A stretch of DNA of 64,000 nucleotides, taken from positions 248,001 through 312,000 of the forward strand of contig NZ_SWBQ01000002.1 in the NCBI RefSeq assembly GCF_005116445.1, given 5' to 3'. This stretch comes from Pedobacter frigoris (GTDB lineage Bacteria; Bacteroidota; Bacteroidia; Sphingobacteriales; Sphingobacteriaceae). Of this stretch, positions 53,344-62,925 are shown piece by piece; positions within the stretch are counted from its first letter, which is position 1; the number at the start of each line of letters is the position of its first letter. The notes under the pieces are model-generated. The model saw only the letters and a program-made list of their open reading frames with translations, did no database searches and was not told the origin of the DNA. The translations under genes and the position numbers were made by a program.

Positions 53344-54639
53344 ATGGTGTCACAAATCCTATTTATAGCAATTACACTAGCTGCAATAGCTTTTTTTAGT
53401 TACAACCTTAAAAAAGTGATTCGCAATATCCGGCTGGGAAGAGCGGCAAACAGAACAGATCAGCCTCAAAAACGGATAATGACCATGCTCAAAGTAGCAT
53501 TCGGACAAACAAAAATGTTCTTTCGTCCTGTTCCGGCATTTTTACATTTTATCGTTTACGCAGGTTTTGTAATTATAAATCTTGAGGTACTGGAGATCAT
53601 GATTGATGGGATATTCGGTACACACCGGATTTTTGGAGGTCTGGGAGCCATCTATGATGTATTGATAGGCTCTTTTGAAATCCTTGCTTTAGGCGTTTGG
53701 CTGGCCTGTGCGATATTCCTGATCAGAAGAAATATCATCAAACTAAAAAGGTTCAGTGGCGTCGAAATGACACCCTGGCCAAGATCTGATGCCAATTATA
53801 TCCTGATTACTGAAATACTGCTGATGTCTGCATTTCTGATTATGAATGCTGCAGATGCCAAACTGCAGGCACTCGGATCCGGACATTACACCGCTGCAGG
53901 TGCATTCCCTGTAAGCCAGTACCTTCAGGCTATCCTACCAAATACCGAAAGTGCCCTGGTTGCTATTGAAAGAGGATGCTGGTGGTTCCACATCATTGGA
54001 ATTCTGGGCTTTTTAAATTACCTGCCTTATTCAAAGCACTTCCACATTATGTTTGCCTTTCCAAATACTTACTTCTCCAATCTGGAGCCTAAAGGTGAAT
54101 TCACCAATATGCAAAGTGTAACCAATGAAGTAAAAGCCATGCTCGACCCTTCTTTTACACCTCCTGAGGCTGAAGCAGGTCGCTTTGGTGCCAAAGATGT
54201 GAATGACCTGACATGGGTAAACCTGATGAATGCCTATACTTGCACAGAGTGCGGAAGATGCACTTCAGTGTGCCCTGCCAACATTACCGGAAAGCTGCTT
54301 TCACCACGTAAAATCATGATGGACACGAGAGACCGGATGGAAGAGGTGGGTAAAAATATTGATAAAACAGGCAACGGCTTTGACGACGGAAAGTCATTGA
54401 TAGACACCTACATCAGCAGAGAAGAGATCTGGGCTTGTACAAGCTGTAATGCATGCACAGAGGCATGCCCGATCAATATAGATCCTCTGGCAATCATTAC
54501 GGAACTGAGAAGATATGCAGTGATGGAGGAATCGCAATCTCCGGCCAGTATCAATGCGATGCTGGGTAATATTGAAAATAATGGTGCACCATGGAAATAT
54601 TCACCGGCAGACCGGTTAAACTGGGCAAAAGAGAACTAA
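53344..54639 (+). CDS. Membrane Fe-S protein (heterodisulfide-reductase-like, HdrC/GlpC type)
   Basis: 431 residues from the ATG at 53344 (MVSQILFIAITL); a TTG at 53296 is less likely. The N-terminal 250 residues contain about five membrane helices like the cytochrome-type DsrM/NarI fold. The C-terminal part carries two 4Fe-4S sites: C-T-E-C-G-R-C-T-S-V-C-P and C-T-S-C-N-A-C-T-E-A-C-P. The next gene supplies the CCG domains, so together they resemble a split membrane-bound Fe-S oxidoreductase found in many Bacteroidota. It probably passes electrons between the quinone pool and an unknown partner. Confidence 0.88.
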   Translation: MVSQILFIAITLAAIAFFSYNLKKVIRNIRLGRAANRTDQPQKRIMTMLKVAFGQTKMFFRPVPAFLHFIVYAGFVIINLEVLEIMIDGIFGTHRIFGGLGAIYDVLIGSFEILALGVWLACAIFLIRRNIIKLKRFSGVEMTPWPRSDANYILITEILLMSAFLIMNAADAKLQALGSGHYTAAGAFPVSQYLQAILPNTESALVAIERGCWWFHIIGILGFLNYLPYSKHFHIMFAFPNTYFSNLEPKGEFTNMQSVTNEVKAMLDPSFTPPEAEAGRFGAKDVNDLTWVNLMNAYTCTECGRCTSVCPANITGKLLSPRKIMMDTRDRMEEVGKNIDKTGNGFDDGKSLIDTYISREEIWACTSCNACTEACPINIDPLAIITELRRYAVMEESQSPASINAMLGNIENNGAPWKYSPADRLNWAKEN

Positions 54640-54676
54640 TACAAACAACTATTAAGGCTTAAAGATAGCGTAAAAG

Positions 54677-55477
54677 ATGAGCGAGCAACTAAATTTTGAA
54701 GTGCCAACCATGGCGGAACTGATAGCCAAAGGCGAAGAACCAGAAATATTATTCTGGGTTGGGTGCGCCGGAAGCTATGATGAACGAGCGCAAAAAACAA
54801 CACGCGATATTTGCAAAATACTGCACCATGTGGGAATCAAATATGCTGTCCTTGGCACTGAAGAAAGCTGTACCGGAGATCCGGCAAAACGCGCAGGAAA
54901 TGAATTTCTTTTCCAGATGCAGGCCATGACCAATATTGAGGTACTAAATGCTTACAACATTAAGAAAATAGTAACAGGCTGCCCACATTGTTTCAATACC
55001 ATTAAAAACGAGTACCCGGGATTAGGCGGTACTTACGAAGTAATCCACCATACCCAGTTGATACAGCAGCTGATAGATGAAGGAAAGCTTAAAGCAGAGG
55101 GCGGAGAAAGCTTTAAAGGTAAAAAGATCACTTACCATGACCCTTGTTATCTTGGACGCGGAAATGGCGTATATGAAGCTCCCCGTAAAGCACTGGAGAT
55201 CCTCGATGCACAATTGGTAGAAATGAAACGCTGCAAGTCAAATGGTTTGTGCTGTGGCGCCGGTGGTGCACAGATGTTCAAAGAACCTGAAAAAGGCAAT
55301 AAAGACATCAACATTGAACGAATTGAAGAGGCATTGGAGACACAACCTCATGTAATTGCCGCAGGTTGCCCTTTTTGCATGACCATGCTTCGTGATGGTG
55401 TTAAATTGAAAGACCAGGATCAAAATGTACAGGTATTAGATATTGCTGAAATCACAGTAAGGGCGAATGGCTTGTAA
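54677..55477 (+). CDS. CCG-domain (cysteine-rich) Fe-S protein, HdrB-like
   Basis: 266-residue cytoplasmic protein with two cysteine-rich CCG domains. The first holds FWVGCAGSYDERA, GTEESCTGDPAKR and TGCPHCFNTIKNEY; the second holds HDPCYLGRGNGVYEAPR, GLCCGAGG and AGCPFCMTML. These Cys bind the special Fe-S cofactor in HdrB-type proteins. It starts 37 bp after the membrane subunit and overlaps the next gene by 11 bp, so the three are one operon. The electron donor and substrate are unknown. Confidence 0.9.
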   Translation: MSEQLNFEVPTMAELIAKGEEPEILFWVGCAGSYDERAQKTTRDICKILHHVGIKYAVLGTEESCTGDPAKRAGNEFLFQMQAMTNIEVLNAYNIKKIVTGCPHCFNTIKNEYPGLGGTYEVIHHTQLIQQLIDEGKLKAEGGESFKGKKITYHDPCYLGRGNGVYEAPRKALEILDAQLVEMKRCKSNGLCCGAGGAQMFKEPEKGNKDINIERIEEALETQPHVIAAGCPFCMTMLRDGVKLKDQDQNVQVLDIAEITVRANGL

Positions 55478-56264
55478 CAAGTTATATATTGCCTCTTTAA
55501 ATTCCGGCAGCAACGGAAACTGCTATTACGTAGGTAATGACGATGAGGCAATACTTATAGACGCCGGCATTTCATGCAGGGAAACAGAAAAAAGAATGCT
55601 TCGCCTGGGCTTGTCTATGACTAAAGTAAAAGCAATATTTATCTCACACGAACATACTGATCATATCAAAGGTCTTTGTACTTTATCAGCCAAATACAAC
55701 CTCCCGGTATACATCACTCCGGGAACTTTAGCCGGCTGTAGATTCTTATTACGAAAAGACCTGATCAGAACCCTACACAGCAATTTACCTGTTATGGTGG
55801 GAGATCTTGTCGTCACAGGTTTCCCAAAGCTTCATGACGCCGCAGAACCACACAGTTTCATGATTTCATGCGGGGGCACTAACGTTGGTGTGTTTACCGA
55901 CATCGGCGCTGCATGTGAACAGCTGATTCATCATTTCAAACGATGTCACGCTGCTTTCCTGGAAACCAATTATGATGATGCGCTATTAGCAAAGAGTGCC
56001 TATCCTTATTTCCTTAAACGCCGGATCAGCGGGGGTCAGGGACACTTGTCAAACCAGCAGGCGCTAGAGGTATTCACAGCACACAGACCAAGCTTCATGT
56101 CGCACCTGCTGTTAGCACACTTATCTAAAGACAACAACTGTCCTGAGCTAGTCCACAAGCTGTTTACTGAACATTCAAACGGTACGGAAATTATAGTCGC
56201 TTCACGATACGAAGAAACAGCTGTGTATGCTATTTCTGAACCAGTAGCTGTGCATTCGTTTTAA
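55467..56264 (+). CDS. MBL-fold metallo-hydrolase (YycJ/WalJ-like)
   Basis: 265 residues of metallo-beta-lactamase fold. The metal motif H61-E-H63-T-D65-H66 is intact, and the start LNSGSNGNCYYVG with LIDAGISCRETEKRM is that of the YycJ group, predicted to process nucleic acids. Further ligands appear in the H-D-A-A-E-P-H segment and the ETNYDD segment. The gene overlaps the CCG-domain gene by 11 bp, so they share a transcript, and its end overlaps the convergent gene by 35 bp. Confidence 0.9.
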   Translation: MACNKLYIASLNSGSNGNCYYVGNDDEAILIDAGISCRETEKRMLRLGLSMTKVKAIFISHEHTDHIKGLCTLSAKYNLPVYITPGTLAGCRFLLRKDLIRTLHSNLPVMVGDLVVTGFPKLHDAAEPHSFMISCGGTNVGVFTDIGAACEQLIHHFKRCHAAFLETNYDDALLAKSAYPYFLKRRISGGQGHLSNQQALEVFTAHRPSFMSHLLLAHLSKDNNCPELVHKLFTEHSNGTEIIVASRYEETAVYAISEPVAVHSF

Positions 56265-56712
56265 CCAACCGCTCAGAGATAGCTATCAGATCCTGTGGTT
56301 CCATATTTTTTAGCGGAATGACCATGTAAGCCGCCATACTATCAATATCACCATTCTTTCTATCATTATAGGTCTGAACAATCACATCCTCTCCTTTTGT
56401 ATGCAAATACAATCTTCCTTGTTTATCACTGCCCAAATAATCTATGTCTTTAAATTTCTTAAGATTGAAAGAGAAATATTCTACTTTCCCACTTGAGAAA
56501 TAGCGCTTATACCTGCAAAAACCAGTGTTGGTAACATTAAGTTCATATTTTTTTAGAAGGCTTGCTTCCTGGGTATCGTCATAATGATCAGCAAGCATTT
56601 TTTGTATAAAAGCAGTGTCTTCATCCAACGCTATACTTGCTGCAAAGGCCATAAAAACCATGGACAGCAGTAAAAAGAAAAACATTTTTAAGGACAATGT
56701 AAACTTCTTCAT
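56230..56712 (-). CDS. Hypothetical secreted or membrane-anchored protein
   Basis: 160 residues with a hydrophobic N-terminal segment (about 9-25: KMFFFLLLSMVFMAFAASI) that is either a signal peptide or an anchor. The rest is soluble with many Lys, Asp and Tyr, no repeats and no Cys cluster. Not recognised. Its 3' end overlaps the MBL gene by 35 bp, an unusually long convergent overlap; both frames look like real proteins. Divergent from the gene at 56763. Confidence 0.7.
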   Translation of the reverse strand: MKKFTLSLKMFFFLLLSMVFMAFAASIALDEDTAFIQKMLADHYDDTQEASLLKKYELNVTNTGFCRYKRYFSSGKVEYFSFNLKKFKDIDYLGSDKQGRLYLHTKGEDVIVQTYNDRKNGDIDSMAAYMVIPLKNMEPQDLIAISERLVKTNAQLLVQK

Positions 56713-56762
56713 GACGTTAACTATTTAGCGATGTTAAGTTAAATAATTTTGTATTTTTGAGT

Positions 56763-57242
56763 ATGAGTTTTTCTCCACAATCCAGAGTTTGGGTCTACCA
56801 AAGTAACCGTGCGTTTACGGACAACGAAGTGCAGACTTTGCAGCAAAAGCTAAATGATTTTACTGCCCAGTGGAAAGCTCATGGTCATCAGTTGGATGCA
56901 AAAGCAGCTATCTTATATAATTTCTTTATTGTATTTACGGTAGATGAGGCTTCTGCCAACGTAACAGGATGTTCTATAGACTCGTCTGTTCGCGTTATTA
57001 AAGAAATCGAACAGGAATATCAGATTGATCTGTTCAACAGGTTTAACATGGCTTACAAAGTGGATGATAAGGTAATTGTGGCTAACAAAGAAGACTTTGA
57101 AACACTGGTTAACATCAAAGCAGTTGGTCCGCAGACTATTGTATTCAACAACATGGTTCAAACCCTTTCAGAATTCGAGACTAAATGGGAAGTTCCCTTT
57201 GAGCAAAGCTGGCATGGCAAAGTCTTCGCACACCTTTTATAA
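56763..57242 (+). CDS. Conserved Bacteroidota protein of unknown function
   Basis: 159 residues from the ATG at 56763 (MSFSPQSRVWVYQSNRAFTD); the TTG at 56757 is not needed. The start VWVYQSNRAF, the core FTAQWKAHGHQLDAKAAIL and the end SWHGKVF are typical of a conserved Bacteroidota family often mislabelled as ABC transporter ATPase. No Walker motifs are present, so that label is wrong. The function is unknown. It is cytoplasmic by composition and lies beside mtgA. Confidence 0.8.
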   Translation: MSFSPQSRVWVYQSNRAFTDNEVQTLQQKLNDFTAQWKAHGHQLDAKAAILYNFFIVFTVDEASANVTGCSIDSSVRVIKEIEQEYQIDLFNRFNMAYKVDDKVIVANKEDFETLVNIKAVGPQTIVFNNMVQTLSEFETKWEVPFEQSWHGKVFAHLL

Positions 57243-57250
57243 TCAAACCC

Positions 57251-57973
57251 TTAAAAATCTAACGGACCCAGGCGCCGCATATTTCTCATGATCAGATACT
57301 GTCTGTGCCTGATGTATTGTGTTGCCTTTTTAGGTGTCCATCTGATTGGATTTGGAAAGCAGGCCGCTATTAATGCTGCCTGAGCTCTGGTCAGACGAGT
57401 ACATGACTTATTGTAATACTGCTGTGCAGCAGCTTCTGCACCATATATCCCGTCTCCCATCTCAATCACATTCAAGTATACCTCCAGTATACGTTCTTTG
57501 CTCCACAGAATCTCTATCAGCAAGGTAAAGTAAGCTTCGAATCCTTTTCTTACCCATGAGCGGCCGGGCCAAAGAAAAACGTTCTTTGCTGTTTGCTGGG
57601 AAATGGTGCTTCCACCTTTTATCTTCTTTCCTTTCTGATTAGCCTTAAAAGCCTTTTCTATAGCTTTGAGATCGAAGCCCACATGCTTTAAGAACAACTG
57701 ATCTTCAGCAGAAACCGCCGCCCGTTTCATGTTATCAGACATATCTTCAAAGTCTACCCATTTCTTTTCCATCCTGGCAGTTTTACCCGCAGCATTGCGC
57801 TCCATGTTACGTTGAATCATCAATAGTGTGATTGGAGGATTAACAAACCGATAAACCAAAACCCATAACACGGTAACCAGCAGAAACCAAATGAATATCC
57901 TGGTAATTATTGAAGTGATCCGTTTAAAAGTAGTCGATTTTGCTTTGCTTTTAGTCTGTTTGCGAGTTGCCAT
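57251..57973 (-). CDS. mtgA: Monofunctional peptidoglycan glycosyltransferase
   Basis: GT51 enzyme that polymerises lipid II into glycan strands at the inner membrane, 240 residues. One membrane helix (about 21-43), then the transferase domain with catalytic E90 in SAEDQLFLKH, GGSTISQQTAKN (about 119-130), and the second-Glu region ERILEVYLNVIEMGDGIYG. No transpeptidase domain follows, which separates it from class A PBPs. Convergent with the conserved gene at 56763 with 8 bp between stops. Confidence 0.95.
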   Translation of the reverse strand: MATRKQTKSKAKSTTFKRITSIITRIFIWFLLVTVLWVLVYRFVNPPITLLMIQRNMERNAAGKTARMEKKWVDFEDMSDNMKRAAVSAEDQLFLKHVGFDLKAIEKAFKANQKGKKIKGGSTISQQTAKNVFLWPGRSWVRKGFEAYFTLLIEILWSKERILEVYLNVIEMGDGIYGAEAAAQQYYNKSCTRLTRAQAALIAACFPNPIRWTPKKATQYIRHRQYLIMRNMRRLGPLDF

Positions 57974-58013
57974 TGGCCAAAGGTAAGAGTTATCGGAATG
58001 ATTTTAAACAAAA

Positions 58014-58039
58014 AAAGCGCCCCGATTATGGAGCGCTTT
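58014..58039 (-). terminator. Terminator of the rpsF-rpsR-rplI operon
   Basis: AAAGCGC and GCGCTTT pair with further C/G pairs inside, and the minus strand continues with TTTTTTGTTTAAAA. It lies 21 bp past the rplI stop. Confidence 0.85.
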
Positions 58040-58059
58040 CCTGTATTTTGTAATTAAGA

Positions 58060-58503
58060 TTACTCAGCTACAACTTCGAAAGGAACTTTAACTTTCACTT
58101 CTTTGTGTAAGTTTAAGTTGGCAACATATTCACCAACAAATTTAGGTTCAGTTTCGAAAGTGATACGGCGACGGTCAACATCAAAACCTTGTTGTTTCAA
58201 TGCATCAGCGATCATAATGGTATTTACTGCACCAAAGATCTTACCTGTTTCACCAGCTTTAGCACCGATTGATAGTTTAACTTCAGTTAAACGCTCAGCG
58301 ATACCTTCAGCATCTTTCTTAATTTTATCTTGTTTAAAAGCAGCTTGCTTTAAGTTTTCTGCTAATACTTTCTTAGCTGAAGGAGTAGCCAACTGAGCAA
58401 ATCCCTGAGGGATTAGGTAGTTACGGCCGTATCCTGGCTTTACAGAAACGATATCATCTTTTTCCCCTAGGGATTTGATATCTTGTTTTAAAATAATTTC
58501 CAT
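58060..58503 (-). CDS. rplI: 50S ribosomal protein L9
   Basis: 147 residues. The N-terminal domain MEIILKQDIKSLGEKDDIVSVKPGYGRNYLIPQGFA, the long connecting helix and the C-terminal domain (KIFGAVNTIMIADALKQQGFDVDRRRI) are all present. It is the last gene of the S6-S18-L9 operon, 10 bp after rpsR, and is closed by a terminator. Confidence 0.97.
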   Translation of the reverse strand: MEIILKQDIKSLGEKDDIVSVKPGYGRNYLIPQGFAQLATPSAKKVLAENLKQAAFKQDKIKKDAEGIAERLTEVKLSIGAKAGETGKIFGAVNTIMIADALKQQGFDVDRRRITFETEPKFVGEYVANLNLHKEVKVKVPFEVVAE

Positions 58504-58513
58504 CTCTCAGCTC

Positions 58514-58777
58514 CTATTTTAATTGGTCAGCAACAAAAGGTAACAAACCGATGTGACGTGCACGTTTTACTGCCTGAGCAACTTTACGTTGGAATTTCAA
58601 TGAAGTACCGGTTAAACGGCGTGGTAAAAGTTTACCTTGATCATTGATAAATTTCAACAAGAAGTTTGCGTCTTTGTAATCAATATATTTAATACCATTC
58701 TTCTTGAAACGGCAATATTTTTTTCTGTTATCGTCCACTTTTGGAGCAGTAACATATTGTATTTGATCTTTAGCCAT
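58514..58777 (-). CDS. rpsR: 30S ribosomal protein S18
   Basis: 87 residues, standard length. Contains the core [52 protein letters not shown]. It overlaps the last base of rpsF and lies 10 bp before rplI in the usual order. Confidence 0.97.
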   Translation of the reverse strand: MAKDQIQYVTAPKVDDNRKKYCRFKKNGIKYIDYKDANFLLKFINDQGKLLPRRLTGTSLKFQRKVAQAVKRARHIGLLPFVADQLK

Positions 58778-59139
58778 TATCCTGCAACCTCCTCTTTCTT
58801 AGGTTTTTTGTTGAAAGCACCACTGCGTTTTTTCTCATTATACGCAACCGCATGACGGTCTAATCTAATGGTCAAGAAACGTAGAACACGCTCATCACGC
58901 TTAAGTTCCAATTCTAATTTACTAATCACTTCACCTGAAGATTTATACTCAGTTAGGTGAAAGAATCCGCTTGCTTTTTTCTCAATCGGATACGCTAATT
59001 TTCTCAAACCCCAATTGTCCTCTTGAACAATTTCGGCTCCGCTATCAGTGATGATTTTGCTAAATTTAGCTAATGCTTCTTTAGCAACTTCTTCTGATAA
59101 CAACGGGGTTAGAACGATAACAGTTTCGTACTGATTCAT
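58777..59139 (-). CDS. rpsF: 30S ribosomal protein S6
   Basis: 120 residues. Begins [21 protein letters not shown], with [19 protein letters not shown] and [17 protein letters not shown], as in all S6. The C-terminal tail is Lys-rich. First gene of the operon; its stop overlaps the start of rpsR by one base. Confidence 0.97.
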   Translation of the reverse strand: MNQYETVIVLTPLLSEEVAKEALAKFSKIITDSGAEIVQEDNWGLRKLAYPIEKKASGFFHLTEYKSSGEVISKLELELKRDERVLRFLTIRLDRHAVAYNEKKRSGAFNKKPKKEEVAG

Positions 59140-59229
59140 TGTTATTTATTTGTTTTTAATTAATCCGCTATTATTGCGGGTTGCAAAAGTAATAATAAAT
59201 TTCTATTAATCAATAGGATAATCAAAAGT

Positions 59230-60453
59230 TTATGGTTTACCAAAGAGGTAGTTAATCCCTCCTGCAATTCTTTTAGAACCTATATTAAACGCTGCATAGT
59301 GACTCACTACATTTCGGGTAGAGTATCCACCATAAATTTCTATCCTTTTATTCAATACAATGCCTGCCTTACCTACGAAAGACACGCTGAATTTCTCAAA
59401 ATCCAATGGCTCCTCAAGAACAACGAATTCATTTTTAAAAGTATTGTATCTTTTTTGCACATCATTGTCAACAATTGAGTAGTTAAAGGCCATCCCCCCA
59501 CCAATAAAAACTTTAATTTTGCTTTTGTTATACACATTATAAATCAGTTGAGGAGCCGCAGATATGGTCAATTGATCGAAAGAATGGAATCTTGAAGGGG
59601 AAGAAATCTCATTTTGACTCTTGTAAGCTGAGAGCTCTGCTCTATAGATCAGTTTACCAATTGCGGGATTACTAAAAACATCCACTCCAAGATTTATAAA
59701 AGGACTGTAAGAAACTTTGGATTTAGCATCCGGACGTGCAAGCAAATGACTGCCTTTATAAATACCATTTAAATAATTTATACCCGCACCTGCAAGAACG
59801 CGGGTCTTGGTTCCTTTAACTTTAATGGGTTCAACACCGTTTAATACTGATGTGACCTTGAGCAAATCTGCTGTCCGGTACTTAACATTCATCAGCTTAC
59901 GTCTGTCAAATTTTGCCGCAAATCCTAGCCTGTAGCTGGCCTGTGAGAGCTGATTTAAATAAGAATCAGCTGTAACCATATTATTGGTATTTTCATCCAG
60001 ATACAATCTTCTGATCAGCTCGTAAGGTGCTCCATTTAATTCAGCTAGAAAAAACCGCTTCTTTATTTCATCTGTATATTCATATAATCTTACCACTTTT
60101 CCAGTCTGAAGCACTTTTAAAAACAGCGTATCCCGCACTGATATAGAATCAGCTTTACCTGAGAGCTTGGAAATTGCCTCTTCATTCATACTAAGCCTTA
60201 CATCATACCTTTGATAAGTCTCCAATCCATCCAGACCAAAAGCTATACAATTGAGCACATTATAAGTCTGGATCGGTGCATCATTATTCAGTCTGAATCT
60301 GATACTTTCAGGATTCGACTTACGCTCACGATAATCTATAAAACCTTTTATAGTATCATTTGAGACTGTGATTACATATCCTTTTTGAAAATTAGATTGC
60401 GCCAGGGCAAATACAGGAAAGGCCAGCAAAAGGCCGATGAGAAAACGTTTCAT
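59230..60453 (-). CDS. Outer-membrane beta-barrel protein (hypothetical)
   Basis: 407 residues from the ATG at 60453 (MKRFLIGLLLAFPVFALAQS); the frame also opens at 60504 but that leader is unlikely. Signal peptide about 1-18, then a domain beginning FQKGYVITVSNDTIKGFIDYRE (about 20-190) with many Lys/Asp. From about 220 the chain shows alternating polar and hydrophobic residues, a GGGMAFNYSI segment, and it ends in AGGINYLFGKP, like porin-type barrels. Relatives are seen in many Bacteroidota as cell-envelope proteins of unknown role. It runs divergently from dnaX. Confidence 0.75.
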   Translation of the reverse strand: MKRFLIGLLLAFPVFALAQSNFQKGYVITVSNDTIKGFIDYRERKSNPESIRFRLNNDAPIQTYNVLNCIAFGLDGLETYQRYDVRLSMNEEAISKLSGKADSISVRDTLFLKVLQTGKVVRLYEYTDEIKKRFFLAELNGAPYELIRRLYLDENTNNMVTADSYLNQLSQASYRLGFAAKFDRRKLMNVKYRTADLLKVTSVLNGVEPIKVKGTKTRVLAGAGINYLNGIYKGSHLLARPDAKSKVSYSPFINLGVDVFSNPAIGKLIYRAELSAYKSQNEISSPSRFHSFDQLTISAAPQLIYNVYNKSKIKVFIGGGMAFNYSIVDNDVQKRYNTFKNEFVVLEEPLDFEKFSVSFVGKAGIVLNKRIEIYGGYSTRNVVSHYAAFNIGSKRIAGGINYLFGKP

Positions 60454-60545
60454 TTTTTTTAGATTAGGCGGCAAATATATACATAGGAGATTTATTTTCC
60501 ACAAATCCCTGTAGCTACCTAAAAAATTTCTAATTTCGTTGGCGA

Positions 60546-62399
60546 ATGGAAAATTTTATAGTATCGGCCCGTAAGTACCGCCCGGCAACGTTTGAGACCG
60601 TTGTTGGACAGCACCACATTACAGGCACACTAAAGAATGCCATCAAAAATAATCAGCTGGCACAGGCATTTCTGTTTTGCGGGCCACGTGGTGTCGGTAA
60701 AACTACCTGCGCACGTATCCTTGCCAAAACAATCAACTGTACAAATTTAACAGCAGAGCAGGAAGCCTGCGGCACCTGTGAATCTTGTATCTCTTTCCAA
60801 ACAGGCCATTCTTTCAACTTTCACGAGCTGGATGCTGCATCCAATAACTCGGTTGATGATATCCGGAGTTTGATTGACCAGGTACGCATTCCGCCACAAG
60901 CGGGGAAATATAAGATATATATTATAGATGAGGTGCATATGCTATCTGCAAATGCCTTTAATGCTTTCTTAAAGACACTTGAAGAACCGCCATCTTATGC
61001 CATATTTATATTGGCTACCACAGAAAAGCACAAGATTCTGCCAACCATCTTATCACGTTGTCAAATCTTTGATTTCAACCGTATACAGGTAGATGATATT
61101 TCAGGGCATCTAAACAAGATCGCACAACGGGAGAACATATCTGTAGAAGCAGACGGTCTGCACATCATTGCTCAAAAAGCGGATGGCGGATTAAGGGATG
61201 CCCTTTCCATGTTCGACCAGATTGTAAGTTACACCAATAAAAACCTCACTTACAAATCAGTAATTGACAATCTGAACATCCTGGATTATGATTACTATTT
61301 TAAACTTACCCAATACCTGAATACTACTGATGTAAGCAATTCACTGATCCTGTTTGATGAAATATTAAATAATGGATTTGACGGCAATAACTTCATCAAT
61401 GGACTGGCAAACCACCTCAGAAATCTGCTGGTTGCCAAAGACCCGCAGACCACCAAGTTGCTGGAAGTAAGTGAAACCATCAAACAGAAATACATTACAC
61501 AAAGTCAGCAAACACCGGTTTCGTTCATCCTGACCGCATTGAATCTGGCCAACCAATGTGACCTGAATTATAAAAACAGCAAAAACCAGCGGCTTCAGGT
61601 AGAGCTTTCGCTGATTAAAATGTGCCACATTCCTTCGGTACTTCAACTAGCCCAGCCTAACGGCAATTCCGCAACTGACGAAGATCAGATTAAAAAAAAA
61701 ACTAATCTAAGTTCTGCGGCTCCATCGAAACCTGCTGTTCAGGAATTTGCAAACAACATTACTTCGGCACCAGTTGATTCAACAGAAACTGTCCAAAAAA
61801 TCCCTCAACAGGAAAGCAAACCGTTGCCGGTTGTACCGCAGCCACTACATGATCAGCCAAAGAACACACCTCCAATACCACTGACCAACCCTGCGCCTAC
61901 AGCAAAAATAGCGCTGAACAATAATGCGAATGCAAAAATCAGCACGCTGATCCCATCTCTCACCGACCTGGAAAGACGGGCTGAAGAGGAAGAGAACGAC
62001 GGCCCTAAATACATTACAGGAGAAGCAAGGGAAGCATTTACTTACGAGCAATTGATGTTTTACTGGAATCAGTATGCAACCAAAGCTAAGGAAGACAATA
62101 AAATCAACGTATATACCCTCCTGACCAGTTCAGACCCTGTGCTGGACAGCCCAGAAGAAGTAACGGTTCATGTAGAACATAAAATCCAGGAGGGACAGCT
62201 TCAGGATGAAATGATCGATTTTCTAAACTTCCTGAGACCGAGACTAAAGAACTTTCACCTGACCATCAAATCAAAACAGGTAGCGCGTGCAGTAGTAAAC
62301 CGCCTTTATACTAATGTAGAAAAGTACCAGTACCTGATTGAAAAGAATCCCAAGCTGGAAGAAATGCGAAAAAGGTTTAACCTTGATGTAAACTCCTAA
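60546..62399 (+). CDS. dnaX: DNA polymerase III subunit gamma/tau
   Basis: 617-residue clamp-loader subunit. The AAA+ core has Walker A G46-P-R-G-V-G-K52-T53, the zinc-binding Cys C65, C75, C78 and C81 (CGTCESC), Walker B IIDEVHMLS and sensor LATTEKHKIL. Domain III ends near residue 370. A Pro/Thr-rich linker (about 380-455) leads to a tau-like C-terminal domain (about 480-610). The start ATG overlaps no other gene; the stop overlaps the convergent small gene by 4 bp. Confidence 0.96.
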   Translation: MENFIVSARKYRPATFETVVGQHHITGTLKNAIKNNQLAQAFLFCGPRGVGKTTCARILAKTINCTNLTAEQEACGTCESCISFQTGHSFNFHELDAASNNSVDDIRSLIDQVRIPPQAGKYKIYIIDEVHMLSANAFNAFLKTLEEPPSYAIFILATTEKHKILPTILSRCQIFDFNRIQVDDISGHLNKIAQRENISVEADGLHIIAQKADGGLRDALSMFDQIVSYTNKNLTYKSVIDNLNILDYDYYFKLTQYLNTTDVSNSLILFDEILNNGFDGNNFINGLANHLRNLLVAKDPQTTKLLEVSETIKQKYITQSQQTPVSFILTALNLANQCDLNYKNSKNQRLQVELSLIKMCHIPSVLQLAQPNGNSATDEDQIKKKTNLSSAAPSKPAVQEFANNITSAPVDSTETVQKIPQQESKPLPVVPQPLHDQPKNTPPIPLTNPAPTAKIALNNNANAKISTLIPSLTDLERRAEEEENDGPKYITGEAREAFTYEQLMFYWNQYATKAKEDNKINVYTLLTSSDPVLDSPEEVTVHVEHKIQEGQLQDEMIDFLNFLRPRLKNFHLTIKSKQVARAVVNRLYTNVEKYQYLIEKNPKLEEMRKRFNLDVNS

Positions 62400-62821
62400 A
62401 AGAATTTCTTAGGCCTGTCATTTATTGGGTATCCTTCTTCATCCAAGTCATCCCTGTTGTCTTCATCTGTACGTGCCAGCATTTCATCTTCAGGACTTAC
62501 TTCAAGAATATCCTCATCTTCTATGCGCATGCCTGAATTTTCGAGGTTCTCATCACGTTGCTTCTCATCATCGTATTCTGAGCCGATATATGGATTTGCT
62601 TCATCATAAGAAGAAATACTATCTTCACCATTAGGAGCAGATGTATCGTAAGGCAGCGGATGATCATATTCAGTATCCCCGTTCTTCACATCAAATTCAA
62701 AACTGTTTTTGTCTTTATCGTAAGATAAATTATCAAAATCTTTGATCTCTCCCAGATTCATTGGATGAAGCTTATCATTTGCTTTCATTGCTCCATTGGA
62801 TTTATTTTGATCAGCTGCCAT
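62396..62821 (-). CDS. Acidic hypothetical protein
   Basis: 141 residues, very acidic and without a hydrophobic core, rich in Asp, Glu, Asn and Tyr (for example GDTEYDHPLPYDTSAPNGEDS and NRDDLDEEGYPINDRPKKFF). Predicted to be disordered. Not recognised as a named family. The 3' end overlaps dnaX by 4 bp. Its order near dnaX and icd may be conserved in the group, but this cannot be tested here. Confidence 0.7.
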   Translation of the reverse strand: MAADQNKSNGAMKANDKLHPMNLGEIKDFDNLSYDKDKNSFEFDVKNGDTEYDHPLPYDTSAPNGEDSISSYDEANPYIGSEYDDEKQRDENLENSGMRIEDEDILEVSPEDEMLARTDEDNRDDLDEEGYPINDRPKKFF

Positions 62822-62877
62822 AATGGTAAATTTTATATTAAAGATAACGTAAAAAAAACAAAAATTGTTTTTATAAA

Positions 62878-62907
62878 AAAGGCCCTTTACAAATGCAAAG
62901 GGCCTTT
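62878..62907 (-). terminator. Terminator after icd
   Basis: AAAGGCCCTTT and AAAGGGCCTTT form a perfect 11-bp stem around an 8-nt loop, followed on the minus strand by TTTATAAAAACAA. It lies 18 bp past the icd stop. Confidence 0.85.
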
Positions 62908-62925
62908 CTATTTATGTGGCTTATG

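Noticed and set aside
56763..57242. Label as ABC transporter ATPase used for relatives
   Set aside because: No Walker A, Walker B or signature motif is present in the 159 residues.
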